Source: Polytrichum commune (Eukaryota > Streptophyta > Polytrichopsida > Polytrichales > Polytrichaceae). Taken from it: a stretch of DNA of 64,000 nucleotides. A program made the translations under genes and the position numbers. The DNA is taken from NCBI GenBank assembly GCA_950295325.1, contig OX485807.1:18819666-18883665 (forward strand), read 5' to 3'. The notes beneath the pieces are model-generated. The model saw nothing but the letters and a program-made list of their open reading frames with translations. It was not told the origin of the DNA and searched no databases. Shown here piece by piece: positions 1 through 11,740 of this stretch. Within the stretch, counting starts at the first letter, position 1. The number at the start of each line of letters is the position of its first letter.

Positions 1-384
1 TTTCAAAAATGGCCCATTTGTTTGCACCCTTCCATTACTTATATTGTCCAAGTCATTGCATTTTTTTGTACTCTATATTCCTTTTAAGTAATTTTGGACA
101 GACGGAAATCCCAATTATCATCCATCCCCGTGAGTCCTAAACCCATTTACATACCATACTAAACATACCTTCTAGGATCCTTATCTTCAGCCCCTATATT
201 AATTTTACAAAAAAATAATGGCCCACATTTTATGTCCATCTAACTTACTTATAATGAGATTGTCTACATTTAATGGCCCCTTCATTATTTGGAATTCCTT
301 TATAATTTTTATTTCAAATGACTTTAATCCTCTCTATATTATGCCGCACGTCGTTTTTAAAATGCACTAAGTGATCTACCCGTG
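1..384 (+). mobile_element. Family C TIR element, right end (cut by window edge)
   Basis: The block ends AGTGATCTACCCGTG at position 384, the exact reverse complement of the left end of the 407-bp element at 14908. Its body aligns with both flanks of the 1.5-kb element at 48331-49832: compare 20-95 with about 48455-48530, and 105-384 with about 49550-49832. It lacks the roughly 1-kb ORF-bearing interior of that copy. The left TIR lies outside the window, so its TSD cannot be tested. Confidence 0.7.
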
Positions 385-1849
385 GGGTTACAACGTTCCC
401 AAACCATGCTAAATCTCTAGTTCTAAATTAGTGTGGAAAACATTAAATGTTTTCTTTCTAGAAATTTCATGTGGGTGAATATTTTCCTTTATGTACTTTT
501 GTTATAAGATGACTATTATATTTCAGTCCGGGTGTTGGTTCAAAGTGTCTTGGACCCACGTTATTACCATCCCGATTGAACATTTAGAGTGACCCACGTT
601 AATTTTCCACCCACACTAATAGCACAATTTAGTGTAGTTGACATTAACCGACATTCCCTTGCAACATGTGCCTTTCCATCTTTTTCTAGAACAAATTCGG
701 GGTTGTTTGGGAAATGACTAGGGTGGCCCCTTGCGTGCTTAACAATACCCGGAGGCAAGTTGACAAACACAACCGCAATGTTTTAAATTCCTAGTATCAC
801 ATGCCAGTCTTATTCCTTGGAGCTATGTGGGGAATAGGAGCGGCACAAGCTTGTCGTGTGGCTATAAGCTACACTCGTGTATGCAATTAGGTTGCCCCAC
901 ACTAATTTTGTCAACCATCCACGCTATTCTAGATGTTCATTACCACAATGACAAAACGGGATTGTTAAATTGACCACACGCTGGTCAAAATGACCACAAA
1001 GACTTGTAATTGAGCTTCTGCGAGTGGACTGAGCTTTGACTCGTCAGTCAAGTTGGCCAAGCTTGTTAATACTAACACACAGTTGATTTCTTGTGTCCTC
1101 TTTCATGTGTGGGATGACACAATCAAGTTTTGACGTCAAGTCATGTGGTCGAGCGACACATCTTTGTGGTCGTTTTAACAAACTACGTGGTCGATTTGAC
1201 AATTCCTTAACAAAATGCACGTACTATGCTTCATTGTGGTTGCTATGTGGATGAATTTTAAAAAAAAAGTTATAAGCTTTTGTGATCCGATTTTGGCTCA
1301 AGATAATTTTCATGGGTAAAAAGACCACATGTTTACACATGGCAATGTAGCTTGATTCCACATCCTAGTATCGTCGTCTCCCTTCTCACAAAACTATCAT
1401 TGAGGCAAGCCTAGGGGTGCATTTCTTTTTTATTTCTTTTTAAATATGCATTTTAGAATGCATTTCAAAGTATTCGGCAAATTTTGAGGCATTTTTTATG
1501 TTTTCAATTTTAAATTCACTACTACAGTCAGTCCAAGTCAATAAGGAAAATATAGGTACGCGCAACTTCGTCAATTGTTCCATATTACCATATAGCATTA
1601 TTACATTCAAACTCAACAACAATATCGAAGCCCTGAGCCCTGCCACATGAATTGACCAATACCAGAATATGGATTTTGCACCGGGGATTCATTGCTCCCA
1701 CTTTACTCTTCTCACAACCCCAACATGTGTAGTATCCACATCATTCCTTTACCCCACCCGATGATTATGGCAATGGAAATATCGTCAAATCTAGAGTTTA
1801 TAGTGGCTCTTCCAACACTTTCATAGCAGCTTCATTGCCAAGTATCCCA
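385..1849. other. Intergenic, no gene seen
   Basis: No reading frame here is longer than about 70 codons and none looks coding. The only structure recognised is the 300-bp inverted-repeat block at 941-1240. The rest is AT-rich unique or decayed repeat sequence. Confidence 0.6.
941..1240. repeat. 300-bp inverted-repeat (foldback/MITE-like) block
   Basis: The ends are exact 10-bp inverted repeats, ACCACAATGA at 941 and TCATTGTGGT ending at 1240. Inside them, arms of roughly 60 bp (about 940-1003 and 1161-1241) match imperfectly, sharing ATTGT(T/C)AAAT(T/C)GACCAC and GACCACAAAGA blocks. No clear TSD is visible, so it may be an old foldback element. Confidence 0.45.
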
Positions 1850-2079
1850 ACATTTTGAGAGCAGAACTACTGTATATACACTTCTCATCGCAGTAGACAT
1901 GTATTTTGGATGACGTACACTTCTTATGAATAAGCGAACAAATATTGTCATGGATGGTTTACAAGGAATGACAAATAATGTTGGGTTAACATTTAGTGTT
2001 GGTGACACTACATTGCAGTTTACAATTAGTATTGAGCAAGACAATTAGAATTGGTGACACTAAATATCACATTTAGTGT
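1850..2079 (+). mobile_element. Family B MITE, decayed copy
   Basis: It ends CACATTTAGTGT and shares with the 8.3-kb and 29.3-kb copies the tracts TTGTCATGGATG, ACAAGGAATGA, TAGTGTTGGTGACACTA and TTTACAATTAGTAT. The left end is too diverged to place; the start given is approximate. Confidence 0.5.
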
Positions 2080-2090
2080 ATTATATCCCT

Positions 2091-2762
2091 GGGGGGTAGA
2101 CTTGGAAATCTAAATGACGTGAGTGAGTCACTATGAAATTAAACCCCCTATATATGAGAAGTATATAGAGAAAATGAACGTATACATACTAATGACAAGC
2201 TAGACAAAGGACTCATGTGTTTATACTAAGTTTTTCAATGTAATCTACTAAATGCCTCCACTCTATATACAAAATACAAATCTTGAATTAAAAATTTATT
2301 TATTACATATAAAATCTACGTTCACTTTCCAATTAGAAAGCCATGGACCATTTCTTCATCCCTAACATGTAACTCAAAGATTGCATCAAGCCAACAAAGA
2401 CAAACGCATAATAACTTAGCCACAGTAACTTAAGAGAGCCCATGAGCCTTCAGTTTGTAAAAATGTAGAACTGAAATGCAAACCCCAAGAAGAATGGACA
2501 AGGTAATCATTAAGGAATATTATCATATGACAACTATCAATGAAAATATAAATTAGATGGAACTAGCATATCTATTGTCACCCTAGGGCCCCCTTTTGTA
2601 CATCTACCTTTACTTCATCATTCCTAATAGCCTTTTTACATGTACATACTAGAGAAAAACAATACCTCTCCTTTATGTATACTATGTACGCTAATGCCTC
2701 AAATATTACCCCTTCTTACACTCACGTTAGTTCATATGTGGTATGAAGAGGCCACCCTTGGG
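2091..2762 (-). mobile_element. Family J repeat, copy 1 (inverted relative to 9.0 kb copy)
   Basis: The reverse complement of this block aligns along its length with 9048-9756. The shared tracts include CTTNTNTATATAGGGGGTTT, a GGAGGCATTTA motif, CTTTCTNATTAGAAAGTGAAC and GTAGATGTACAAAAG. The ends resemble inverted repeats (CCCTGGGGGGTAGACTTGG on the left, GAAGAGGCCACCCTTGGG on the right). No coding capacity is apparent. Class is unknown. Confidence 0.5.
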
Positions 2763-5356
2763 CTATATCCTCAGTTGTTTACATGTACCCATGTGTAGCT
2801 ATATGGTTAGCCAACACATATATGGTAGATATATGGGCGACATCCACAAACCGAAAATTATTGATAATAATAAAAAATAATAATCTCTCCCCACTTTGCA
2901 ATCTTTGTAGACTCAACCAAATGGACAATTGCCTCCACCTTCTCTTGTGTTGTATGCATAGTAGGGAAATCACCCATGGAGAACCCACTTTTCTCCCTTG
3001 CCTTGCAACTTGCCATATAGTTTATCAAATTCACATGTTGGAACGAGATATTTTTCATGGCCATTATCTTTTAGAATCACGAGAAATATGATATTCTCAC
3101 CCCACAACTATGGCGACTAGGATGGACAACCCTCCCACCAATTGTCATCACCACCAACATTAGAGGCACCATCCATCACTCATCATTCAACAAACTACAC
3201 GATCTTGATGTTCTTAAATCCAAACTCCAAACCCCCATGGAAATTATTTCACTAAATACCATTAATCATCTTACTTAAATAGTCCTTGACAAGCGTAAAC
3301 TTGTTAACTGCCGAGCCCCAATGCCATTAGATTGGTTTATTCCATAGTTATGAGTCCACATGTCGACAAGTAGACATAGCACCATCCTCTTCTTTCATTT
3401 CCCTATAAAAATAAAACAACAATGGTTAACATACCATCTTCATGACATTTTTTTCTTCTTCTTTTTTTCCTTTTTTTCATTTCTTTTTTCCGTTTTCTTT
3501 CCTTTATCATGCACACATCTTGAGCGCATGCTCAAGCTTGCAAGTTTGGTGGGTCAAAGTGAAAGAATTTTGAGCCTCTTCATGTGTTGTAAGGTCAACT
3601 ATTTCAACGCGTTTGGGTACTTCGAGTGATCTGAATCACATGCCAATTATCTCATAGAATTAGGCTTGCAAAGTGAATTTAGGAACCGTGAAACTAGAAA
3701 CCATTGAATGGTAAGTCAAAATACTCCATCACTTATTGTGGGCACATAGGAGCATCCATTTGTGCTACCCATATAGGTTACACCGCACCTTTTGCATGAG
3801 ATAAAGTGCTTCTTGACTAATCTATATGATCTTGTCTAACACCTCATGACTGGGAGAATGTGAGCCCACAAGAGACATGCCACACTTACTCCCAATGCCT
3901 TATATACCTTCACGTCACAATGTGCTACAAGTGAACTTGCCATGTGTGCACATGGGTCATGTTGAGCCTTCACTTAAGTTTTTAATTTTGAGGGTACCAT
4001 GTAACATACGCTTCGTGCCCACTGTACCAAGAATTATAAATGTCCATAATTGGTCACAAACCAAAATAGGTGCACCTACCTAAGATGGCGAAGCTTTCTC
4101 TCAAAGTTTGTCCCCGCTTTTTGCGAGATCGATGTCAAGTTCAAACTTGACCTTGAAACTTGGAATATTTTCAAGCTCAATGAGTACAAGTTCAAGTTCA
4201 GACTGGAACTTGAAAATCAATCCAAAAGTAAAGGAGGCACCAAAAGTTCAAGTGTACAAACAACTGCGGCAACTGCTTCTAGAAGTTAAGGGGGAGGAGG
4301 AGTGGAAGCCATACATGTGGCGTTCTCTTGACCAGCAACAAGAGCACAAGAACTACTTGATGAGTAATTTGGACAGATATTATAGTACTTGAATTACCCT
4401 ACCCTAAAGTCAATGCACTATGAGACCACCCACACAATCTTGAGAAAAAAACACCCTGGGCAAGATTCAACGGCAATATAGGCATTTCAAAACAATTCAA
4501 TTACTTGAAGTTGTGAAAAAACTCCTTCAAAAACTGAGAGTTTTGCTTGTTAGATTCATTACCTCCAGTACCTGTAAGAGCAGTATTTGAGAAGTTACGG
4601 GGTGGGTGGCTCCACGTAAATGCTATAGAAGTCCCCTCCGAGAAATAACCTCTCGGGTCACCATGGGCACCTATGGGTTAGAAAAGGGTCACTATAACAT
4701 AAATATTGTGAGTAAGAACCTTATTTAGGACTACCTTGTCCTAGGTTGCAGGTTCTGTGCAAATCCCACTTTGTACTACATACATCTGGTGAGTTTTCGA
4801 CCTTTTATTGGTCCACCGAAAGACCTTTCAGTCAAAGAATCGGAAGGAGTTCATTGTTGAATCAGGGGTAAAACTTTCACATTTGACTCGTAGAACCAGA
4901 ACCTTGCGTTCAAGATGAAAAAGCAACTATAAAAGTTGAGTCAAGTCACAAAACCACTAAAACGAAAACAAGACTGCACTCCTCTTTCTGACACAGGTGA
5001 CGTGATCATGCAAAGTCCTGCACAACCATTCTCACCTGGCATTTCTGTAGCTACATTACTGTACTATTGTAAGTTTCATGGTAAGAAATTTCACAAAGAT
5101 TACATTTATCCAAGTTATCTACATGGAGATCCATCTTTCATGCATCAGAATACAAGACTACCCAGGTGGGAGTACAGATAACAGTCCTAGCGTCAGAAAA
5201 TGTATAGTTACATCTGTTTGTTGGACAGTTCGTCCACTGCTATATTGCTTTCAACGTTGAAAGCAATGTACTTTGAGCAAGGCGGAAGCTCGTGAAACCA
5301 ACTGCAGGTCACTTGCTGTTTGTTGTGCACACCATGCTTCCATAAGTAACACTCTG
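2763..5356. other. Intergenic; includes presumed 3' flank of the small minus-strand gene
   Basis: No supported gene. ORFs up to about 100 codons occur, at 2783-3091 and 4108-4392, but they overlap others and have biased low-complexity composition. The stretch next to the minus-strand stop codon (roughly 4900-5356) is probably 3' untranslated sequence; its end cannot be fixed by eye. Confidence 0.5.
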
Positions 5357-8128
5357 TCAACCACTCTTGCCCCCCATATTTGCTCGATTTGAAAAATTCT
5401 CATAGTTGTTCATCGCTGAGGATTCGTCTACCCTTATAGTTGCTGAGGATGAGGCAAGATCTACTCTCATAGCTGCTGAGGATGACACACTTTTGTCTGC
5501 AGTGGATGTTGTGCTTGAACTTGATCCAGAGCCCCGTTGTTGTGAGTGAGGCTTTTGTAAGCTTGTTGGCACTCCAGAAATCTCCTGGAAACAAGAAAGT
5601 AGGGTGGGGACATCAGGCTTTGTTCCAAAGTCGATGTTATCGATCAGACACATAACAAACCTGCATGGGCCACCGAATGACCTGAGAGATATGTGAGGCT
5701 CACTCAACAAAACCAATAATACAACCACAAGCTCAAAGTGTATGAAGAGGCTGCTGCTGTGCCAGATGATGCTCACAGCCTAATAGTGATCCCTATAAAC
5801 AGCCACAAACAACATCTTGACACTATCACTGTTGTTGTTTGAAAACAAATGTGATAGAACATTTTATTGTATTCCAAGCAGATAGGATATCATCTGCAAA
5901 CAACTAGTGTACTCGAGCTCCAAATTATATTTTCAAATTCTCCAATGGTAGCATGGCCTTGACCCCTAAAGACCAAAGCAAAAGTGCCCCAGAATTGCCA
6001 AAACAGTTCAGTCCCATTCAGAAGCTCAGTAAAGAAATCTGCACTTCTTATGGTAGATCTGACCATATGGATTGTAGCTATGCAAAGTTAGGATTTTTCA
6101 CACAAATTTCCAGCCGTCCATGCGTCCAAAATCAGAAGATTATAACATAGGCATGTAGGCTGGTATTGTCAGGCAGCAGTGACTGCCTGGATAGAAAAAC
6201 CTCCACCTCAGGCTTTCGGGGTTAAACCCCCAAATTACTCTAAAGATGAGAAGAAAATGTGAAGAAACAAATCAAATATCTCTTCACCAATCATAGCAGA
6301 CATCCTCTGAATCTACAATATAAAGATACCTCAGTGACTAAGTCAAATATCTCACGAGGATGAAATCCAAACATCATACCAATAACCAAGTCCAACTGCA
6401 CGGTACTAACAATATACGCTTACAAGAGAACAGTGTTCTTATGACAATGAATCACCAATATTCACAATTGCAATAACATTCAAGAAGTCCATCAAAGTCC
6501 TCAGAAAATTTTGTTCAATGAACAGTACATTGATTGGTATCAAATCAGATAGCAATATAGAATATGACCCTACAAGTAGAAAGAGTACAGTTCCTATGAA
6601 GATAATACATACCCTTATTTACCACTAGCACGCAGTCCGCACAAAACTTTCAATTCACTGAGATCCATGAGCAAGTTATGTATCATCTAGTTGTGGGCCT
6701 CAAATTTCAATCCAAAGGAATATTAAGCTACTTGATTTGAAGTACCAAAGTCCCTTCTTGAAAATCATAATATGCTTCTGACTGTCCTACTCAAACATCC
6801 TTACAGCACATTGTGAAAACTGATTTGTATTAAGAAGTTGCATAGACCAATACAGCAAATAAATCAGACAAAGACCCTTTACTTTTGCTTCCAGACAACG
6901 CTTGAGACTTTAAGATCTTTGGCTGCGTTGTAAAAGTTTTTCACCAATTTGTAATCATTGCTCAACTATGAGGCTTCGCTTATATCCTTGCTCCTGATGG
7001 ATAAACCACATGTAAAGCAAGTTCGGCTACAACCTTGCTTCAGTTTCCATACATCGTCAGTTTATATGAATCAGCAGAATGGGGCTAACAGCAATATTTT
7101 GCGCCTCTTAGGATGTATCTCCTTTCCGTACAGTGATTGGAACGTTCTCATCCAACCACTTGTAAATGAGTTATCCAAATGGGTGCAATGTTTGTTTGCC
7201 AGTCCAGACCCAGACAAGGTGCCAATTGCTGGCACTGTCTTTCAAAGTTAATGCTTAAGATGCCAATCACGGATTCGATAGTGCACTTTCAATAGCAAAC
7301 CAACCATAACAAAACAAAAAATACAGATAGAAATAAAATAAATAAAAACCCTTGACGCGGCTTATTTTTCCTCAATCTAGTTCTAGACATAATGTGAGCT
7401 TCGTGACAGTTGCAACCGAAGTTTGCCCTCTTTCTCATTTGAAAAGTAAACATGAGCATCTCTAATTTGGATCCAAAGGAAAACGGCAATACGGCTTCTC
7501 GTGTAAGTCTACAAGTGTGGTGGAACGAGCTTCTGTTGGCAGAAACGTAGGATTTGTATATACTTTCGCCTTCATAAGGTAAAGAGATGTCCTAGAAAGA
7601 TTGCTCGTTACCGCACACACAAAAAAAAAAAGGTTACAAGGAGGAACAACGGGGATATTAAAACATGCAAACTTAATTCTAAGCCTAGCTAAACTAATCC
7701 ATGGTCGGTATCGGCAGATTTTCAATCGAAGGAGACTTAAAACGACAGGCATGTAAACTCACACCATCCAATCACATAAACAGAGAGCAAGAATTCGATT
7801 GTGAGCTTTAAGATTTGCACACCTTGAGCAAATGGAGACGCATCCGGCTGCCTGACACGCCATTCCCGATGCAAGACATCGCAAACGTTGAATAATGCAT
7901 CAGCGCATCCGCTGCCGCCTGCTTCCTCTCATCCGTCTGTTCGCAATCGCATTCGCAATATCAACACATGAAACCAACATTCCTATCTGCCAAGCTTACG
8001 TGGAAAAACCTCACTACGGCCCTTCCAGAACAATTTGAAACATGCAATACTCAAACCAAAATTGCAATAGGACCACCACATTTCACAGAATTCAAATGCA
8101 AGAGTCGAATTACCTGGTAGTCATCCAT
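5357..8128 (-). CDS. Small conserved-type plant protein, three exons, 118 aa, function unknown
   Basis: Exon 1 is 8114-8128 (ATG plus four codons), exon 2 is 7823-7936 (38 codons) and exon 3 is 5357-5584 (75 codons plus TGA). On the minus strand the junctions read CAG|GTAATT, GAACAG|ACG, AAG|GTGTGC and TTTCCAG|GAG. All are GT-AG and all in phase 0. The ATG is followed by G (favourable context) and the joined frame has no stops. Residues 1-53 look like a compact conserved core (a CIGNGV motif at about 28-33, LRLHLLK-like and EISGVPTSL across the exon 2/3 join). Residues 54-118 are Ser-rich and low-complexity, with an 11-residue repeat (77-85, 88-96, partial 98-101). I recall a small land-plant family with the same KEISGxPTSL pattern and no settled function; this is memory, not a search. 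No signal peptide or membrane segment is evident. A family B MITE ends 219 bp upstream of the ATG. Confidence 0.8.
5585..7822 (-). other. Intron 2 of the small minus-strand gene (2.2 kb)
   Basis: It is bounded on the minus strand by donor GTGTGC (from 7822 down) and acceptor TTGTTTCCAG (ending at 5585). Intron 1 is 7937-8113 (177 bp). The long intron holds only short ORFs and no recognised element. An extra in-phase exon cannot be excluded, but joining exon 2 directly to exon 3 restores the continuous KEISG motif. Confidence 0.7.
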
Positions 8129-8346
8129 GATCAGCAACTCTTTCCTCCACCGGCAATTGCTCTGTGCAGGAACAATTCCAAACCAAACTGTTCAAGAGCC
8201 TGCACTCAAACCCTAAAGCTGTCAATGGGAGCCATGAAGTTCCCGCGTTCCCTTATGATGTTCCAACACAATGTTCCCTACGTTCCCATCGCCTTTGATG
8301 TAGGTGAATGCATGGTATCAATACACAATATCAAAATCCAAATACT
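8129..8346 (-). promoter_or_regulatory. Presumed 5' UTR and promoter of the small minus-strand gene
   Basis: The unique sequence between the ATG at 8128 and the MITE at 8347 contains, on the minus strand, AGCTTTAGGGTTTGAG near 8207-8222, a TTTAGGG-like motif common near plant transcription starts. No clear TATA box was identified. The MITE caps the region available for a proximal promoter. Confidence 0.35.
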
Positions 8347-8754
8347 ACACTAAATATAGTATTCGGTGTATGTATTGTATTTAGTTTATTTTGATTTCAT
8401 ATGGGATTTTATGTCATTGTGGTAACTTGTCTAATGACACTTCTTATTAATAAGTTAATGAGTATTATCATGGATGTTTGAGATTTGGATGAAACTCATG
8501 TCAATTATTGAAACAGAGTTTGGTATATTCTACATCCTAATAAGCATGTAATAAGATATTGTCATGGATGAAATGTCACTTAGCAAGTGGCATTATTTGG
8601 AACATTGTGAATCTATAACACCCAAAATTTTGTACAAGGAATGAAGAATAGGGTCAAGCTTACATATAGTGTTGGTGACACTACACGAGTGGTTTACAAT
8701 TAGTATTGAGGAAGACAAAGAGGGTTTGGTGACACTAAATACAATATTTAGTGT
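8347..8754 (+). mobile_element. Family B MITE (408 bp)
   Basis: TIRs are ACACTAAATATAGTATT on the left and AATACAATATTTAGTGT on the right, with one mismatch in the pairing. It is flanked by ACT and AGT, a 3-bp TSD with one substitution. The interior shares TATCATGGATG, TAGTGTTGGTGACACTACA and TTTACAATTAGTATTGAG with the copies at 1.9 and 29.3 kb. It has no coding capacity and sits just upstream of the small minus-strand gene. Confidence 0.7.
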
Positions 8755-9047
8755 AGTGAGATATTGATATTTGGTGAGTATCGTACGATGGCATATTTTT
8801 GTAGGTATATCTTGGTCATTGTTTGGGTTAATACCATTCTACACTCATATTGATCTAGGAATCTTCACTTAAGCATGAAGAATTTGGGATGGTATGTAGA
8901 CCCAAACAACATTAAAAATGAAATATAATCAAATACATATGCCTTGTCAGTATTAAAATTTGATTCAAATCCTTACGATCCATAACCAAGTATGACACTA
9001 GTAGGGCACCGGTGTAACATTGGTCAAAACATAAGTGAAGGGCATGA

Positions 9048-9756
9048 CTACCCCAGGGGGTGGACTCTTCATACTACATACATACTAACATGAGTGTAAG
9101 AAGGGGTATTATAGTATAAGTGAGGGCGAGGTATTGGTTGTTCTCTAATGTGTACATCTAAAAAGGCTATTAAATTTTTTGAAGTAAAGGTAGATGTACA
9201 AAAGCGGACCCTATAGTTTAGAGAATTATTTGATCGTAGATGTCTTAGTTTCATCCAATTCACATGTACATTCATTGTTGTCACATGGTAATAATCCTCA
9301 ACGACTCCCTTGTTGTTTCTTGTTAGGGTTCACATTTGGGATCCAAGACAAGTTAGAGGCTCTTGGAGTGCTCATGGGCTCCCTTGAGTTTTTCTCTCCA
9401 AATCATGGGCTAAGTTATCAGACTCTTGTCTTTGTTGGTTTGATGCAATCGTTGAGGTATATGCCATGGATGAAAACATGTTCAATGACTTTCTTATTAG
9501 AAAGTGAACAAGGATTTTACATGCATGTAAAGGCATATTTAATTCATGATTTATATTTTGTATATGTAATGGAGGCATTTATCACATTAAATTGAAAAGT
9601 TTAATATAAATACAAGAGTCCATTTTCTAGCATGCCGTTAGCACATATACATTTGTTTTTCTTTATAAACTTCTTGTATATAGGGGGTTTTATTTCATCA
9701 TGACCCACACACATCATTTTGGTTTCTAACAAAGAGTCACCCCCCCCCCCCCCAAG
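9048..9756 (+). mobile_element. Family J repeat, copy 2
   Basis: This is the opposite-orientation counterpart of 2091-2762. The left end reads CCCCAGGGGGTGGACTCTTC. The right end has a run of 14 C (9740-9753) after AGAGTCA, reading as the inverted counterpart. A 133-codon frame at 9194-9595 lies inside, but the inverted copy at 2.1-2.7 kb shows no corresponding long frame, so it is not called as a gene. Confidence 0.5.
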
Positions 9757-11335
9757 ACCTTATGCATCATGAACTTGCACTTTGATCAAAGATCCTAAGA
9801 GCATCCAACCTCCAATTATGCATTTTCATGCTTGCATGTTTCAATGGCCACATTGGTTTGTGGACTTGGAAGTGTCCACAATCCACAAACCAATTTCGGG
9901 TCATTAGTTGAGGGTGTACTAGAAATATTTACAATTTGATTCACAATGGCTAACCAAAGGGGATGATTGAAGGGGGTAAGAGGTGATCACTTATGGGTAG
10001 AGGTGAACTCTTAGTAGAGGTGAACTATTATTTGAATTTGTATATATATATATATATATATTCATTCATGTGGCCGTTGAAATTTCATCATCATTGAGAG
10101 TGTGGGTGAAGTGTTAGTCGATATATTTGATGACCATAGCCATAGCTTTTTCTTTTGCTAACTAGTAGTAGAAACTCAAGTTCCATATTCTTTGGTAGCT
10201 TGATTGTTTCTTGCATATCTCTACGTTTTCATCAACATATAGGTAAAATATTGGAACCTGTAGAGCTTCAGTTTAACACAATGTACATGAGGCCAAGGAA
10301 AATCAAAGGATTGCATAAGGTGGGAAAGGATGGAGAGACATGTCACTATAACTCTTCATGAGGCATGCAACATGCCCAAATTTGGCCATGGGATTGGCCC
10401 ATCCATATCCATGGTTTGCAGCACATGTGGACATGGGAGGGTTTTTAAGGGCCGGTGGAGCGAGCATGGCCTTGGGCTTCGGGGATCGAGGAGTTGAGAT
10501 ACGAATTAAAGTTGGTTTTGCACGGTCGGCAACGATGGGGCCTACCGTGCACATTGTCTTACAAAAGGGGGGGGGGAGTGGCTTTGGCAAATCCCCGATG
10601 GCATCAAACCCACCCAACACAACCAAGGGAATTGGAGCCAGCAGACAGACTAGGGACTTAAATGAGTGCTCTGAAAGTCATCTTACATGATTAATGTGTG
10701 CATTGCATTATATCAAAAGTATTCTCCCATAGCACAACATGAATATGGCATCAAGAATTGCAAAGGAGCATATCCAAAGCAATAGCTACTACAATGATGC
10801 AATTTTCCAAAGCACCCACTTTTGTAAGAATCTTAACTAATTGTGCCACCAACACTTAAGGGGATTGGCTTTGTATTGTCTTCGTAGTACTTGCACATCA
10901 CATAGTAATTATGCACTTTCATCCTTGCATATACACTCCAAAATGATTGGACCTACATTGTAATTTAGAAGAGAGTTAAACACATCAACTTAAGTTGGTG
11001 ATATGATGCCATTTGAAGTACTTTTTACTTATATTTTACTTCTAGATACATTATTACACGTATTTTTACACAAAATACAAGCTATGTGTGTAGGATATGT
11101 CATGCAGAAGAGCTTGAGCTCGTGCTTGAATTTAAAACTTACATCATGTGTCAAATTTATTGCAATGTCGATTTTCCTGCTTACAAGGGAGTTGATGGCA
11201 CAAAAGTTTAGATGCATGAAGTCATTGAAGAGGTGATGACGATGACCATGTCCATGTCCATGTCCATGTAGATTATTACGATGTCTTCGTAGAAGAAGAG
11301 GTTATTAAGGATAAGTTTAAGAGGTATGAGACACT
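9757..11335. other. Intergenic, no gene seen
   Basis: It holds a (TA)n run at 10041-10061 and overlapping ORFs on both strands near 10303-10690 that look like chance frames in a less AT-rich patch. Nothing else is recognised. Confidence 0.5.
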
Positions 11336-11740
11336 ACACTAAATATGATATTTAGTGTTTGATTACATTTAATGTTGTTACCACCCTACCCTGCTCAACA
11401 TTAATTTTCAATTCCTTGACAATCAATGTTAGACATAAATGTGTCGCTACCTTCCCTAATGCCACCTCCCTTCCAATAAAGCAAGGATTTCACTGGACTT
11501 ACGATTTTAGGGATGGTGCCCCACCTTCTTGCTCGTTGTTTTCTCATCTACCGACGTCGACAACATTTTTTTTCATATCCTTACTAACACTAAATTCAAG
11601 CATGTAACTTCCACGTATTACCAAAGTTGATATTTAGTGTTTGAGTTTACATTTAATGTTACTTACTTTCATTGGGTTATTGATATTTAGTGCATGCGTT
11701 CATATTTAGTGTATCAAACACTAAATATCCTATTTACTGT
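11336..11740 (+). mobile_element. Family B MITE (405 bp)
   Basis: It begins ACACTAAATATGATATTTAG and ends CCTATTTACTGT, flanked on both sides by ACT, a perfect 3-bp TSD. The interior repeats ATATTTAGTG several times. It matches, in reverse orientation, the copy at 51429-51751 (shared TTGAATTTAGTGTTAGTAA and GACAATTAGTGTTGAGCA tracts seen in complement). Confidence 0.75.

Noticed and set aside
5357-5776. 139-codon minus-strand ORF taken as a complete single-exon gene
   Set aside because: Its first 64 codons lie upstream of the acceptor TTTCCAG|GAG. The conserved-looking part begins exactly at that acceptor, so only 5357-5584 is exon.
9194-9595. 133-codon plus-strand ORF
   Set aside because: It lies inside family J, whose inverted copy at 2.1-2.7 kb has no corresponding long frame. 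Overlapped by a minus-strand frame; probably chance.
10303-10690. Overlapping 107- and 110-codon ORFs on opposite strands
   Set aside because: Mirror frames in a locally GC-richer patch. Neither has a recognisable motif.
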